Positions 17,126 through 25,970 are shown, numbered from the stretch's first letter. The stretch is DNA of 35,760 nucleotides from Pseudanabaena sp. UWO311 (GCF_006937785.1 NZ_SJEE01000046.1:1-35760), one strand, 5' to 3'. Notes: generated from the sequence alone by a model not told the origin. Numbers and translations: made by a program.

Positions 17126-18004
17126 TTATAAAGATAAAGTATCTTGCATTTTTTCACCATCATGATATGCAGCGAACAATACAGGACAGGTCTTACCCCA
17201 CGCGATCGCGCCCGTAGCGTCAAGACAAATTGCGCCAAAATCGCGATCGCGGCTTTTCGCTTCATTAATCGACTTTTCGACAGCTTGCTGGAGCGTCATG
17301 CCATCGGTGACACGCACCACAACCCTAGTTGCAAAGCCCTCATCGAGAATATCTTCGCCCACACCCGTACAGCTTACGCCTGCAAACTTGGTGGCATAGT
17401 TACCCGCAGGGGTTGCAGAGTCGCTGACTCTGCCGATGCGCTCAAAGCCTCGTCCCCCTGTTGATGTGCCTGCACAAATGCTGCCATATTGATCGAGAAC
17501 AACTACGCCAATTGTCCCCATCGCCACATCTGCCATTTTGCGAGTGAAGTTGGTCTTACGCTCTTCCACCCATTCAGCAAGACGCTCATCAGTGAGTGGA
17601 TTATAAATTGGGATGCCGAGTTCACGGGTGAGTTCCGCCGAGCCGTAATCAGATAAAACGCGATCGTCACTAGTTTGTAAATGTTTAGCGAGATCAATAG
17701 GGTTTTTAACTCTCGCCGTATTGATCACACCACTAAAACTTTGGCGATCGCCGTCCATAATTGAGGCACTCATCCGCACCTGTCCATCGGACTGTAATAC
17801 TGAGCCAGTTCCCGCGTTAAATCGAGGATCGTCTTCGAGCATTTGACAAGCCTTGACGACAGCATCGATCGCCTTTGCGCCATCTAGCAGCATCGGATAA
17901 ACGGTTTCGAGTACGGCAAATAGAGATTTGCGGACAGGTTCATAGCCGCCTTTACTTTCGACAGTGCTACCTGCGCCGCCATGAATAATGATTTTTGGTT
18001 GCAT
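17126..18004 (-). CDS. iaaA: Isoaspartyl peptidase / plant-type L-asparaginase
   Basis: This 292-residue Ntn hydrolase precursor should split autocatalytically before Thr164 in AMGTIGVVVLD, giving α and β subunits; that Thr is the nucleophile. The N-terminus IIIHGGAGS, the FNAGTGSVL block and TGGRGFERIGRVSDS match the family's substrate-binding and cleavage regions. It hydrolyses β-aspartyl dipeptides from damaged proteins, and asparagine. Cyanobacteria use it to finish cyanophycin breakdown (β-Asp-Arg), but no cyanophycinase is adjacent. Length is normal. The gene lies downstream of ffh on the same strand, with two hairpins between. Confidence 0.9.
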   Translation of the reverse strand: MQPKIIIHGGAGSTVESKGGYEPVRKSLFAVLETVYPMLLDGAKAIDAVVKACQMLEDDPRFNAGTGSVLQSDGQVRMSASIMDGDRQSFSGVINTARVKNPIDLAKHLQTSDDRVLSDYGSAELTRELGIPIYNPLTDERLAEWVEERKTNFTRKMADVAMGTIGVVVLDQYGSICAGTSTGGRGFERIGRVSDSATPAGNYATKFAGVSCTGVGEDILDEGFATRVVVRVTDGMTLQQAVEKSINEAKSRDRDFGAICLDATGAIAWGKTCPVLFAAYHDGEKMQDTLSL

Positions 18005-18045
18005 TTGATTTTGGTAATTGGTGATTAATTAAGACATTTATGCAG

Positions 18046-18110
18046 GGGCAAAGCATTCCCGCAGAAATTTATAAATTCTTAGATCCTTTGAATTTGGGAA
18101 TGCTTTGCCC
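18046..18110. repeat. Inverted repeat with long loop
   Basis: Perfect 15-base arms at 18046-18060 and 18096-18110 (GGGCAAAGCATTCCC and its complement) are separated by 35 AT-rich bases. The repeat lies between ffh and iaaA, just upstream of the iaaA start. Confidence 0.6.
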
Positions 18111-18158
18111 TTAATCTCAAAACGAAGGGAAAATTGATCGGTTAAAGCCTAGAGGGTC

Positions 18159-18215
18159 TAGCATTTGCGAATTGAGATTTTGGTGGAGAGTTTAGAAATG
18201 GTGGCGCAAATGCTA
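18159..18215. repeat. Inverted repeat near the ffh 3' end
   Basis: The arms TAGCATTTGCG (18159-18169) and its complement (18205-18215) are 11 bases, with a 35-base loop. The repeat begins 21 bases beyond the ffh stop and could be part of its terminator. Confidence 0.5.
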
Positions 18216-18235
18216 AACCCCTACAGATTTGCAAA

Positions 18236-19669
18236 CTATAATTCTCCAAATCCCTTTTTCTTTTTCTTTTTCTTACCATAGGTCGAATTACCAGATGGAG
18301 CATCATTACCCATGCCACCCATCCCAGGGAATCCGCCGCCGCCCATATTGGGCATTCCAGGGAAATTCGGCATCTTGCCCTGTCCCATTTGCTGCATCAA
18401 AGCCCGCATCTTTTGGAAATCAGCGACGAGCTTAGTTACATCTTGGAGCTTGTAACCAGCACCGTTTGCAATCCGTTGTTTGCGGCTAGGACTTTTGGCG
18501 ATGAGATCAGGATCTTTGCGCTCCTGTTTGGTCATCGAAGAGATCATCGACTCACAACGCTTGAGTTGCTTTTCTGCCTCTTGAATTTGTGCGTCATTGA
18601 TTTTCATGCCTGGGAGCATCTTCAACATTCCACCGAAGGAACCCATGTTTTTCATCATGCGGGTGTTCTTGAGGAAGTCGTCAAAGTCAAATTGAGCTTT
18701 AAGGATTTTCTCTTGAAGTTGTGCGGCATCAGTGAGATCGATTTCTTCTTGAGCCTTCTCCACCAACGTCAGCACATCGCCCATGCCCAAAATCCGCGAA
18801 GCCATCCGCTCAGGATAGAAGGGCTGTAATGCCTCGACCTTTTCGCCAACACCGATAAATTTGATCGGCTGTCCTGAAATTTGCCGCACAGATAGCGCTG
18901 CCCCACCGCGAGTATCGCCATCCATCTTGGTCAAGATCGCGCCTGTAATCCCAATCTCATCATGGAAAGTACGGGTCAGAGTTGCCGCCTCTTGCCCTGT
19001 CATCGCATCGACAACTAGCAGCACTTCATCGGGATTAATTGCATCTTTGACGCGCTTGAGTTCATCCATCATGTCGCGATCGATCTGCAAGCGTCCTGCC
19101 GTATCGACGATCACGGTATTAACGCCTAATTCCTTAGCCTTTGCCAAGCCCTGACGCGCAATCTCCACAGGGTCAGCATCTGCACCCATGTCAAAGACTG
19201 GTACATTAATTTGCTTACCGAGAGTGATCAACTGGTCGATCGCCGCAGGACGATATACGTCTGTGGCAACCAGTAAAGTAGTGCGCTCTAGTTTGCGTAA
19301 ATGTAAAGCTAATTTGGCGGTTGCAGTCGTTTTACCCGTACCCTGCAAACCTGCCATCAAAATTACCGTTGGGGCATTGTTAGCAATTGCGAGTGGCACA
19401 TTTGCCTCACCCATCGTCCTTACCAATTCGTCATAGACAATCTTGATAAATTGCTGATCAGGGCGCACACCTGCGATGACATCAGCGCCTTGAGCCTGCT
19501 TGGAGATTTCCTCGACAAATTCTTTGACAACTTGTAAGTTGACATCTGCCTCTAATAGCGCCCTGCGTACTTCGCGAATCGCGCCTTGGATATTGGAGTC
19601 AGAGATTTTGTCCTGTCCGCGTAACTTTTTCCAAGCCGCCTCAAATTTATCGGCGATTTCATCAAACAT
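18236..19669 (-). CDS. ffh: Signal recognition particle protein (SRP54 GTPase)
   Basis: This 477-residue protein has the N domain (1 to about 90), then the G domain with P-loop GLQGTGKTT (about 107-115), DTAGR, TKMDGD and the GVGEKVEAL closing loop. The M domain follows, with a methionine-rich finger and basic SRP RNA-binding helices (SPSRKQRIANGAG). The tail is a Gly/Met-rich stretch ending in a lysine run, as is usual in cyanobacteria. With 4.5S RNA (not in this window) and FtsY, it targets nascent membrane proteins. The gene is divergent from thrC across a 408-base gap. Confidence 0.97.
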   Translation of the reverse strand: MFDEIADKFEAAWKKLRGQDKISDSNIQGAIREVRRALLEADVNLQVVKEFVEEISKQAQGADVIAGVRPDQQFIKIVYDELVRTMGEANVPLAIANNAPTVILMAGLQGTGKTTATAKLALHLRKLERTTLLVATDVYRPAAIDQLITLGKQINVPVFDMGADADPVEIARQGLAKAKELGVNTVIVDTAGRLQIDRDMMDELKRVKDAINPDEVLLVVDAMTGQEAATLTRTFHDEIGITGAILTKMDGDTRGGAALSVRQISGQPIKFIGVGEKVEALQPFYPERMASRILGMGDVLTLVEKAQEEIDLTDAAQLQEKILKAQFDFDDFLKNTRMMKNMGSFGGMLKMLPGMKINDAQIQEAEKQLKRCESMISSMTKQERKDPDLIAKSPSRKQRIANGAGYKLQDVTKLVADFQKMRALMQQMGQGKMPNFPGMPNMGGGGFPGMGGMGNDAPSGNSTYGKKKKKKKGFGEL

Positions 19670-20077
19670 ATATAGTTTTGCTTTTGCTGTTTTTGGTTCT
19701 AACTACTAATTTACAGTCACCACCGTTACATTGATCGCGATCGAAGAAAATTGCAATGGTGCTGGAAACTTAAAATTGGCGTGAATATCGCCACTATTTT
19801 CATATTGCTAACGATTGGGATGCACTTCTGTTCTAGAGTTTGAGCGCAAAGCGCTGTAAAAGCCAAGAATTAATTTGAAGCGCAGAGCGTCGCCAATTAA
19901 TTCTTGGCTTTTGATTTGACCTAAGACAAATGACTTTAGATATGATTTTGCTGGCAAAACTAAAACCCGACTATTTTAGTCTGGTATATTTGACGACTAT
20001 AAAATTACTGTGTTAGAGTTTGTTTCAATAAAGAAATCAAATTAAAACCTTTAACGATTAGAAAGGCAACCAAGAAC
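19670..20077. other. Divergent intergenic region between ffh and thrC
   Basis: This 408-base region must hold the promoters of both genes. The only structure I see is a perfect 18-bp inverted repeat, 19858-19875 with 19895-19912, around a loop containing AGCGCAGAGCG. An AGCGCAAAGCGCT palindrome lies just before it, near 19843-19855. A terminator-like hairpin in a divergent gap raises the possibility of an unannotated short transcript ending there. I find no open frame of convincing length. Confidence 0.6.
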
Positions 20078-21385
20078 ATGACTGCAACGATTGTTTCTCC
20101 TTACACCAGCGATCGCGTTGAAACCTTCAGTAATCTCAAGTGCAAAGAGTGCGGTGCAGAATATGAAGCCAAGGCGATGCACGTTTGTGAATTGTGCTTC
20201 GGACCTCTAGAGGTTGCCTATAATTACGATGTCATCGCAGCCAGAGTCAGCCGTGAAACAATTCAAGCTGGCCCCCTCTCAATTTGGCGTTATCGCGACT
20301 TCCTCCCAGTCAAAACTGAAAACTATATTGATGTATCTACAGGCATGACTCCCTTGATCAAGGCAAATCGTCTTGCCAAGCGTCTCGGCATCAAAAATCT
20401 CTACATTAAAAATGATGCTGTAAATATGCCAACCTTGAGCTTCAAGGATCGAGTTGTTTCCGTAGCTCTCAGCCGCGCTCGTGAGCTTGGTTTCACCACC
20501 GTTGCTTGTGCCAGTACTGGGAACTTGGCAAACTCCACAGCCGCGATCGCAGCTCATGCAGGCTTAGAATGTTGTGTATTCATTCCCTCTGATCTCGAAG
20601 CTGGTAAAGTTCTCGGTACAACCATTTACAATCCCAAAGTTTTCTCAGTACATGGTAATTACGACCAAGTAAATCGTCTTTGTTCAGAAGTCGCTAATAC
20701 TCATGGTTGGGGATTTGTAAATATCAACCTCCGTCCGTACTATTCTGAAGGTTCCAAGACCCTTGCCTATGAAGTTGTTGAACAACTCGGTTGGAAATTA
20801 CCCGATCACATTGTTGCGCCTTTAGCTTCTGGCTCTCTGTTCACCAAGATTTACAAAGGTTTCAATGAATTTGTGAAGGTGGGCTTAATAGATGATAAGC
20901 CCGTTCGATTCAGTGGCGCTCAGGCTGAAGGATGTTCTCCAATTGCTGCTGCCTACAAAGAAGGTCGCGACTTTATTACTCCTGTTAAACCTAAGACAAT
21001 TGCTAAGAGTCTGGCTATCGGTAATCCTGCGGATGGTATCTACGCGATCGATATCGCGCACAAGACTAACGGCAATATCGAATCTGTAAATGACGATGAA
21101 ATTATCCAAGCAATGAAGTTGCTTGCCGAGACTGAAGGCATTTTCACTGAAACTGCTGGTGGTACAACAATTGCAGTTCTCAAAAAACTAGTTGAAGTTG
21201 GCAAAATTGATCCTGAAGAAGTAACGGTTGTCTACATTACAGGCAACGGATTGAAAACCCAAGAAGCAATTCAAGGATACGTTGGTGAACCTTTCTTGAT
21301 TGAGCCTAAACTCGACAGTTTCGAGCGTGCTCTAGAGCGTTCACACACATTGGACAAACTAGAGTGGCAAACAGTTTCAGTTTAG
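20078..21385 (+). CDS. thrC: Threonine synthase
   Basis: This 435-residue PLP-dependent enzyme converts O-phosphohomoserine to threonine and phosphate. It has an N-terminal zinc-ribbon-like set of cysteines (C22, C25, C37, C40), as in many cyanobacterial and archaeal forms. The PLP lysine is Lys123 in LSFKDR and the phosphate-binding region is ASTGNLANSTAA. The C-terminal half has AGGTTIAVLKKL. The sequence AAAGGCAACCAAGAAC ahead of the ATG supplies a plausible ribosome site. The gene is monocistronic and followed by a clear terminator. Confidence 0.95.
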   Translation: MTATIVSPYTSDRVETFSNLKCKECGAEYEAKAMHVCELCFGPLEVAYNYDVIAARVSRETIQAGPLSIWRYRDFLPVKTENYIDVSTGMTPLIKANRLAKRLGIKNLYIKNDAVNMPTLSFKDRVVSVALSRARELGFTTVACASTGNLANSTAAIAAHAGLECCVFIPSDLEAGKVLGTTIYNPKVFSVHGNYDQVNRLCSEVANTHGWGFVNINLRPYYSEGSKTLAYEVVEQLGWKLPDHIVAPLASGSLFTKIYKGFNEFVKVGLIDDKPVRFSGAQAEGCSPIAAAYKEGRDFITPVKPKTIAKSLAIGNPADGIYAIDIAHKTNGNIESVNDDEIIQAMKLLAETEGIFTETAGGTTIAVLKKLVEVGKIDPEEVTVVYITGNGLKTQEAIQGYVGEPFLIEPKLDSFERALERSHTLDKLEWQTVSV

Positions 21386-21400
21386 TTTGATTTGGTTTCT

Positions 21401-21438
21401 AAAAAATAAGAGCAGTCAACGTACTGCTCTTATTTTTT
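21401..21438 (+). terminator. Factor-independent terminator of thrC
   Basis: The 16-base perfect arms 21401-21416 and 21423-21438 (core AAGAGCAGT/ACTGCTCTT) have an A6 lead-in and a T6 run-out. It lies 16 bases after the thrC stop. Confidence 0.92.
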
Positions 21439-21476
21439 GTATTAATTGATATTGGGTAAGTATAGTTAACTTTCAT

Positions 21477-22394
21477 ATGGAAACTGAATTTAATCCTCTT
21501 ACCACTGCCCATATCGAGCTTCAGATAGAAGAAGAATTTCCGAAAATTCAGTTGGAAGCAGAGAAGTTTGAGCTATGGTTCCAACCAGTTTATGATTTAG
21601 CTACTGGGGTTATTCTGCATAATGAAGTGTTAGTGCGTTGGCGCGACGAGGAAGGAAACTTACGACAGCCCAAAGAATTATTAATTGCTCTTCAAAATAC
21701 TCAGTTACTCAATCAGTTAGATCGCATTATTGTTGAAAAATCAATTTCGATACTATCTCACCAGACTACTGTAACTCTCTCTGTAAATCTATCTAATGAC
21801 ATTTTTGATGATCAGGAATTTCTTCCTCAACTCCATGCATGGCTAACTCAATATAAAGTTGCGCCCAAAAGACTCTATTTTGAGATAGAAGAAGAAATTC
21901 TCTCTCAAGAACAGCCACTTGTACTTCCTTTTATAACAGAATTACAGATGATGGGGTGTTATGTTGTAATTGACAACTTTACAGGCAAGTTTTTTCCATT
22001 ACTCCAATTACAGGAGTTACCAGTAAAGATGATTAAGCTAGAACGTAGCTTTGCTCTAAGACCTGTATCAATAACGAAGAAACAATTGGCTACAGCAATA
22101 TCCTATGTAAGTAGAACTTTTCAAATTCAGGCTGTTCTCAAGGGAATTGATGATAATTTGTCTTTGAAATTGGCAAATGATATCGGCGTTAAAGGTGTAC
22201 AAGGTTATTCTTTAAGTAGACCTCAAGAAAAGCCTAAAACATTTGGATTTATCGGTTTATTAATTATAAAAATCATTGCCGTCCTGATTTTGCTATATAT
22301 TTTCAAAAATCTAGTAGGTATAAATATATTTCCTGACTATCATTTGTGGGATATAATTGTCGAGTTTTTTCAATCACTTTTTGGCGGTAAATAG
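21477..22394 (+). CDS. Degenerate EAL-domain protein with C-terminal membrane anchor
   Basis: Residues about 25-250 follow the EAL (c-di-GMP phosphodiesterase) fold: EVL in HNEVLVRW (50-52), SVNLSN with N104, FEIEEE with E136, KLERSF with K187 and VQGYSLSRP. Important metal/catalytic positions are altered. The usual DDFGTG is IDNFTGK (second Asp is Asn167). The usual AEGVE is LKGID, so its first Glu is Lys222. I expect no, or very weak, hydrolysis and possibly a c-di-GMP-sensing or scaffold role. Residues about 257-282 are a transmembrane helix, so the domain faces the cytoplasm from a C-terminal anchor. It ends 18 bases before the next gene, a likely operon partner. Confidence 0.75.
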   Translation: METEFNPLTTAHIELQIEEEFPKIQLEAEKFELWFQPVYDLATGVILHNEVLVRWRDEEGNLRQPKELLIALQNTQLLNQLDRIIVEKSISILSHQTTVTLSVNLSNDIFDDQEFLPQLHAWLTQYKVAPKRLYFEIEEEILSQEQPLVLPFITELQMMGCYVVIDNFTGKFFPLLQLQELPVKMIKLERSFALRPVSITKKQLATAISYVSRTFQIQAVLKGIDDNLSLKLANDIGVKGVQGYSLSRPQEKPKTFGFIGLLIIKIIAVLILLYIFKNLVGINIFPDYHLWDIIVEFFQSLFGGK

Positions 22395-22412
22395 TACTAA
22401 TTCTTTGTTTTT

Positions 22413-22880
22413 ATGCCAGCGTATAAAAAATATGGGGCTTTAATAGGCACATGTATTGCTTTTGCGATCGCTACATTAGCGATAGTATTTACTGTTCAGG
22501 ATGGTGAATTGTATTGCTATCGTAGTACAGCAGGGTTGCCGAACTGTTTGTTAATACAAACGACAATGTTGTATCGTAAAACTATCAATATTTCCTCTCT
22601 AAAAGCGGCCTATGAGAAAGTAACTAAAGCAAAATCTACAGAAAACTATACAGTTATGCTGTTGACGGAGCAGGGTGAAATTCCTTTAAGTAATCAAGTT
22701 AGTGAATCGGCTAAACAAGATATAACCCATATCAATCAATTTATTGATTCCTATCAAGTAATATTTTCTTTAAAAGAAGAGCATTTGCATAACGCTAGAC
22801 CTCTAACATTCGTCTATGGATTTTTGAGTCTTATATTTTGGCTTTTGAGTCAGTTTGCTTATCAGAAAATGAATAACTAA
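22413..22880 (+). CDS. Two-helix membrane protein of unknown function, partner of the EAL-like gene
   Basis: This 155-residue protein has an N-terminal transmembrane helix (about 8-27) and a C-terminal one (about 130-149). The roughly 100-residue loop between them has two cysteines (CYRSTAGLPNC) that could form a disulfide if extracytoplasmic. I recognise no family. The 18-base spacing after the degenerate EAL gene suggests cotranscription and possibly a membrane complex. The start ATG at 22413 has no strong ribosome site. Confidence 0.6.
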   Translation: MPAYKKYGALIGTCIAFAIATLAIVFTVQDGELYCYRSTAGLPNCLLIQTTMLYRKTINISSLKAAYEKVTKAKSTENYTVMLLTEQGEIPLSNQVSESAKQDITHINQFIDSYQVIFSLKEEHLHNARPLTFVYGFLSLIFWLLSQFAYQKMNN

Positions 22881-22931
22881 TAATGATTTGTGACAGTGCA
22901 CCCCGAAGGAAAGCGCTTTCTCAAATCATTA
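22881..22931 (+). terminator. Imperfect hairpin after the membrane-protein gene
   Basis: The arms TAATGATTTG (22881-22890) and CAAATCATTA (22922-22931) close a loop containing a secondary AAGCGCTT palindrome. It begins at the end of the upstream stop codon. Confidence 0.5.
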
Positions 22932-23025
22932 TAGGATTGTTAAATTGAGTTTGTTAATCTAGTGAGGAACGGGTTAGTTATCCCGATTTCGGCAGAAAAC
23001 ATTAAAAAAAGAATTATAAGCAACT

Positions 23026-24213
23026 ATGCTGGATTTACAGAAGTTGATGGGACAAATGCAAGGGATGTCTGAACAATTGCAGAGAGAAGCTCAGCAATTA
23101 ACGGTCAAACTCGATCGCGCAGAAACCATATTTCATCAAGCAGTTGTCAATCAAGCATCGCTCATTCAACAAAGCGAACAATATCGCGATCGCTATATTT
23201 TTAATTGTGCTGAACCAGTTGATGCTTTATCAGAAATTCAAGTAATATCACCAATCTCCACATCACACATAGTATTAGCTACCGATGGCTCCCAAATAGC
23301 TCCCAGCCGCCATGAAATCGCCTATTGCTATTTGATTAATATTGGTCGAGTTGCGATTCATTACAATTCTGGAATTTATCCATTGTTGGATAATGTGCCT
23401 GAAGTATTTTATAAAACGGAAGACCTATACAAGGCTCGTCAATGGGGAATTCAGACTGAACAGTGGATGACTTTTAAACGCACGGTTGCGGAAAATGTCG
23501 TCCTAGCAAATTTAGCTATGGAAACTCTTGCGAGTTCTCTGAAATCACCATTATTAGCCTTCACCGATGGATCTTTGGTTCATTGGGAATTTGACGAGAT
23601 TGCTGCTGAGGCGCGATCGCAACTTTTGCCAGATATACTGGCTGCATGGGATAACCTGAAAGCTCAACGAATTCCCCTAGCAGGATATATCAGCGCTCCC
23701 CGTGCTGCGGAAACTACTAATTTTTTGCGGTTACAAATCTGTCCTTTTGAGCAACCCGACTGCAAGACCCATTGTGATGCTAAGCCTCTCGATTCTGCAC
23801 CTTGTAGTCAAATTCAACCATTGCGAGATGGCACTTTATGGAGTCGGCTGTTAAAAGTGGGAGAATGTAGCCCGCTTTGGAAAAGCCATGCAAGGATTTT
23901 GCAGGAATATGGCGAACATCAAATCTATTTTTGTTATCTCCATGTCGGCACAGAAATCGCTCGAATTGAGATGCCAGCTTGGACTGCATTGGATGTAGAA
24001 CTGCGATCGCTAGCTTTACAAATCATTCTCGCCCAAGTCCAAAAAGGCTATGGCTATCCTGTTGCCCTAGCTGAGGCGCATAATCAGGCGGTTGTCACTG
24101 GTAGCGATCGCCGCCGCTTTTTTGCAATTTTAGAACAACAAATGGTGAAGTCTGGTTTACGCAATGTGACTACTTCCTACAAAGAGTCCCGCAAGCGCAG
24201 CAGTATTGCTTGA
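23026..24213 (+). CDS. NurA-domain nuclease-like protein with a four-cysteine insert
   Basis: This 395-residue protein begins with a coiled segment (about 1-55), followed by a NurA fold. Acidic motif residues are D87 in LATDGSQIAPSR and D181 in AFTDGSLV, and a late AEAHNQAVV segment precedes the C-terminus. NurA is a 5'-3' nuclease that works with the HerA translocase in end resection in archaea. Cyanobacterial members are uncharacterised and no herA is adjacent. An insert carries C239, C246, C250 and C260 (C-X6-C-X3-C-X9-C), which could bind zinc or an iron-sulfur cluster. The gene converges with the HigA-like gene, with 23 bases between. Confidence 0.75.
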   Translation: MLDLQKLMGQMQGMSEQLQREAQQLTVKLDRAETIFHQAVVNQASLIQQSEQYRDRYIFNCAEPVDALSEIQVISPISTSHIVLATDGSQIAPSRHEIAYCYLINIGRVAIHYNSGIYPLLDNVPEVFYKTEDLYKARQWGIQTEQWMTFKRTVAENVVLANLAMETLASSLKSPLLAFTDGSLVHWEFDEIAAEARSQLLPDILAAWDNLKAQRIPLAGYISAPRAAETTNFLRLQICPFEQPDCKTHCDAKPLDSAPCSQIQPLRDGTLWSRLLKVGECSPLWKSHARILQEYGEHQIYFCYLHVGTEIARIEMPAWTALDVELRSLALQIILAQVQKGYGYPVALAEAHNQAVVTGSDRRRFFAILEQQMVKSGLRNVTTSYKESRKRSSIA

Positions 24214-24236
24214 TTACAAACCCGAAGGAATAAATT

Positions 24237-24623
24237 TTAAAAATCAATAAACAAACTTGGATCGACATGGAAAAACTCGCCAAGTGATTTAGCTTGACTT
24301 TTGCTAATAGTTCTTTTGCCATTGACAACTTCAGAAACCACGCCGCGAGAGCCAATTAGACCTATAAGGTCAGTTTGTCTTAGTCCTCTTTGTTCCATTA
24401 GGTGCAACAAGATGGAATGAGGGGTTGAAGCTGCTAACTGATAATGTTCATCTTCAAATTTTTCGATCAGCGAAACTAAAAGTTGAAGTATCTGCTCTTT
24501 TTCTGGAGACAGATTCTTCTCAGCTAGCAGACCTTCAACAATACCTAAAGCGCGATCGTTTTCTTCTTCAGTAGTAATCACTCGTGGCTGAATATCTGCT
24601 AATAGCGCTTCATCTTTAACCAT
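24237..24623 (-). CDS. HigA-like helix-turn-helix regulator / orphan antitoxin
   Basis: This 128-residue protein has an N-terminal helical acidic half (residues 1 to about 75) and a C-terminal XRE-type helix-turn-helix. The HTH region is MEQRGLRQTDLIGLIGS and is followed by RGVVSEVVNGKRTISKSQA. This is the arrangement of HigA-type antitoxins and their solitary relatives. The ATG at 24623 overlaps the end of ddl by eight bases (ATGGTTAA), so it is translationally coupled to ddl. A TTG at 24632 is an alternative. No HigB-like toxin gene lies beside it, so it may act as a regulator only. Confidence 0.75.
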   Translation of the reverse strand: MVKDEALLADIQPRVITTEEENDRALGIVEGLLAEKNLSPEKEQILQLLVSLIEKFEDEHYQLAASTPHSILLHLMEQRGLRQTDLIGLIGSRGVVSEVVNGKRTISKSQAKSLGEFFHVDPSLFIDF

Positions 24624-25683
24624 GCTTTTCAAGTGCCAACGCTACAAGCCGATCGCATAGTTCTGTAAAGGGAATGCCAGAGTATTCCCACAATTTGGGA
24701 TACATGCTCAGCGAAGTAAACCCTGGGAAAGTATTAATTTCATTGATTAAAACAGTGCCAGTTGCTTCTACATAGAAGAAATCGACTCTGGCTAGACCTG
24801 AACCAGCGACAGTTTGAAAAGCTTTCACTGCCATTGACTGCACTGCTTGAGTCACGTTGTCAGGCAGCTTACTGGGAATGATTAGATCAGCCATTCCAGC
24901 GGTGTATTTGGTTTCATAATCGTAGAAATCGCTAGTGAAAGTAATTTCACCGATCGCAGATGCTTGGGGCTGTTCATTGCCAAGGACAGCACATTCGATT
25001 TCACGAGCAACTACTCCTTGCTCGATGATAATGCGCGGATCGTAGCTAGTGGCACTAGCGATCGCTTCTTTTAACTGAGTGCGATCGCGTACTTTGGAAA
25101 TTCCAACTGAGGAGCCAAGGTTAGAAGGCTTCACAAAGCAAGGATAGCCAAGAGTAGCTTCGATATGTTCACTCCATGCTGGCTCATCTTGTTGCCATTG
25201 CCAACGATTTAGCGCCACATACTTGACCTGAGGTAAGCCAGCATTCGCAAAAATCGCCTTCATCGCAATCTTATCCATTCCCACCGAAGAGGCAAGCACC
25301 CCATTGCCAACATAGGGCTTGTGCATCAACTGTAATAGCCCCTGCACTGTCCCATCTTCACCATTTGGCCCATGGAGAACTGGAAACCACAGATCAACTT
25401 GCTGAACTTCTGTTGGCAAGAAAAAAGCGGCATTAGTTAATAATTCTGAATCCTGTAAACCTTTACCAGCATCTAAAACTTTTTTTGACACATCAGGACT
25501 GCGCCATGTGCCATCACGTTGAATATAAAAAGGCTGAACATGATAACGAGGATTTTGGCTGAGGGCTGAGGCGATCGCTTTTGCCGATGTAATTGACACA
25601 TCGTGTTCGCCTGACTGTCCACCAAATAACAAACCGACATAAAGAGGGGACTTTGCCGCCAAATCTATCGATACACCAGTCAT
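24616..25683 (-). CDS. ddl: D-alanine--D-alanine ligase
   Basis: This 355-residue ATP-grasp enzyme joins two D-alanines for peptidoglycan precursors. The N-terminal GGQSGEHDVSI motif, the CFVKPSNLGSSVGISKV ATP-binding strand, EIECAVLG, the Mg-binding LARVDFFY and NEINTFPGFTSLSMYP are all present. The C-terminal omega region SMYPKLWEYSGI is normal. The ATG at 25683 gives the usual length. It shares eight bases with the downstream HigA-like gene. Confidence 0.95.
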   Translation of the reverse strand: MTGVSIDLAAKSPLYVGLLFGGQSGEHDVSITSAKAIASALSQNPRYHVQPFYIQRDGTWRSPDVSKKVLDAGKGLQDSELLTNAAFFLPTEVQQVDLWFPVLHGPNGEDGTVQGLLQLMHKPYVGNGVLASSVGMDKIAMKAIFANAGLPQVKYVALNRWQWQQDEPAWSEHIEATLGYPCFVKPSNLGSSVGISKVRDRTQLKEAIASATSYDPRIIIEQGVVAREIECAVLGNEQPQASAIGEITFTSDFYDYETKYTAGMADLIIPSKLPDNVTQAVQSMAVKAFQTVAGSGLARVDFFYVEATGTVLINEINTFPGFTSLSMYPKLWEYSGIPFTELCDRLVALALEKHG

Positions 25684-25955
25684 TAGTAAACACCCTCATC
25701 AAATTGATATCAAACTTTTAGTACTGAATACTTTACATCAAAGTTTTGAAGTCTTAACAAACAGTTGGACTTAATTACAGCAATTACTACTTTTCGACTT
25801 TCAGCAACGTAAGCAATGAAAGTCGAAAAGTAGTAATTGCTGATCCTAACTAAATTAATGATAAATCGAGATCAAGATTGCTTTGAGAGGCATATTTCTT
25901 TGTATTGAGATATACAGAAACTTCTTTTCTACTCCCCTTAAATGATTAATATCTT
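25684..25955. other. Divergent intergenic region between ddl and the ABC importer operon
   Basis: No gene is seen. The main structure is a perfect 26-bp inverted repeat (25778-25803 with 25817-25842, loop 13 bases). It lies where no transcript is expected to end, about 150 bases upstream of the importer operon and 95 bases upstream of ddl. The importer operator follows at 25956. Confidence 0.65.
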
Positions 25956-25970
25956 TGTATACAGTATACA
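25956..25970. promoter_or_regulatory. Candidate operator 1: TGTATACAGTATACA
   Basis: This is a perfect 7-1-7 palindrome made of two GTATAC hexamers with 7-base spacing. It ends 23 bases before the ATG of the substrate-binding lipoprotein gene, so it lies in the promoter or leader. One-mismatch versions occur upstream of the porin gene (31472-31493) and of the allophanate-hydrolase-like gene (32078-32092). The spacing does not fit NtcA (GTA-N8-TAC needs eight bases; here seven). Confidence 0.65.

Noticed and set aside
25956-25970. NtcA-type nitrogen-control site upstream of the importer
   Set aside because: The GTA...TAC half-sites are separated by seven bases, whereas NtcA sites need eight, and the repeated 7-base hexamer periodicity at the other two promoters points to a different factor.
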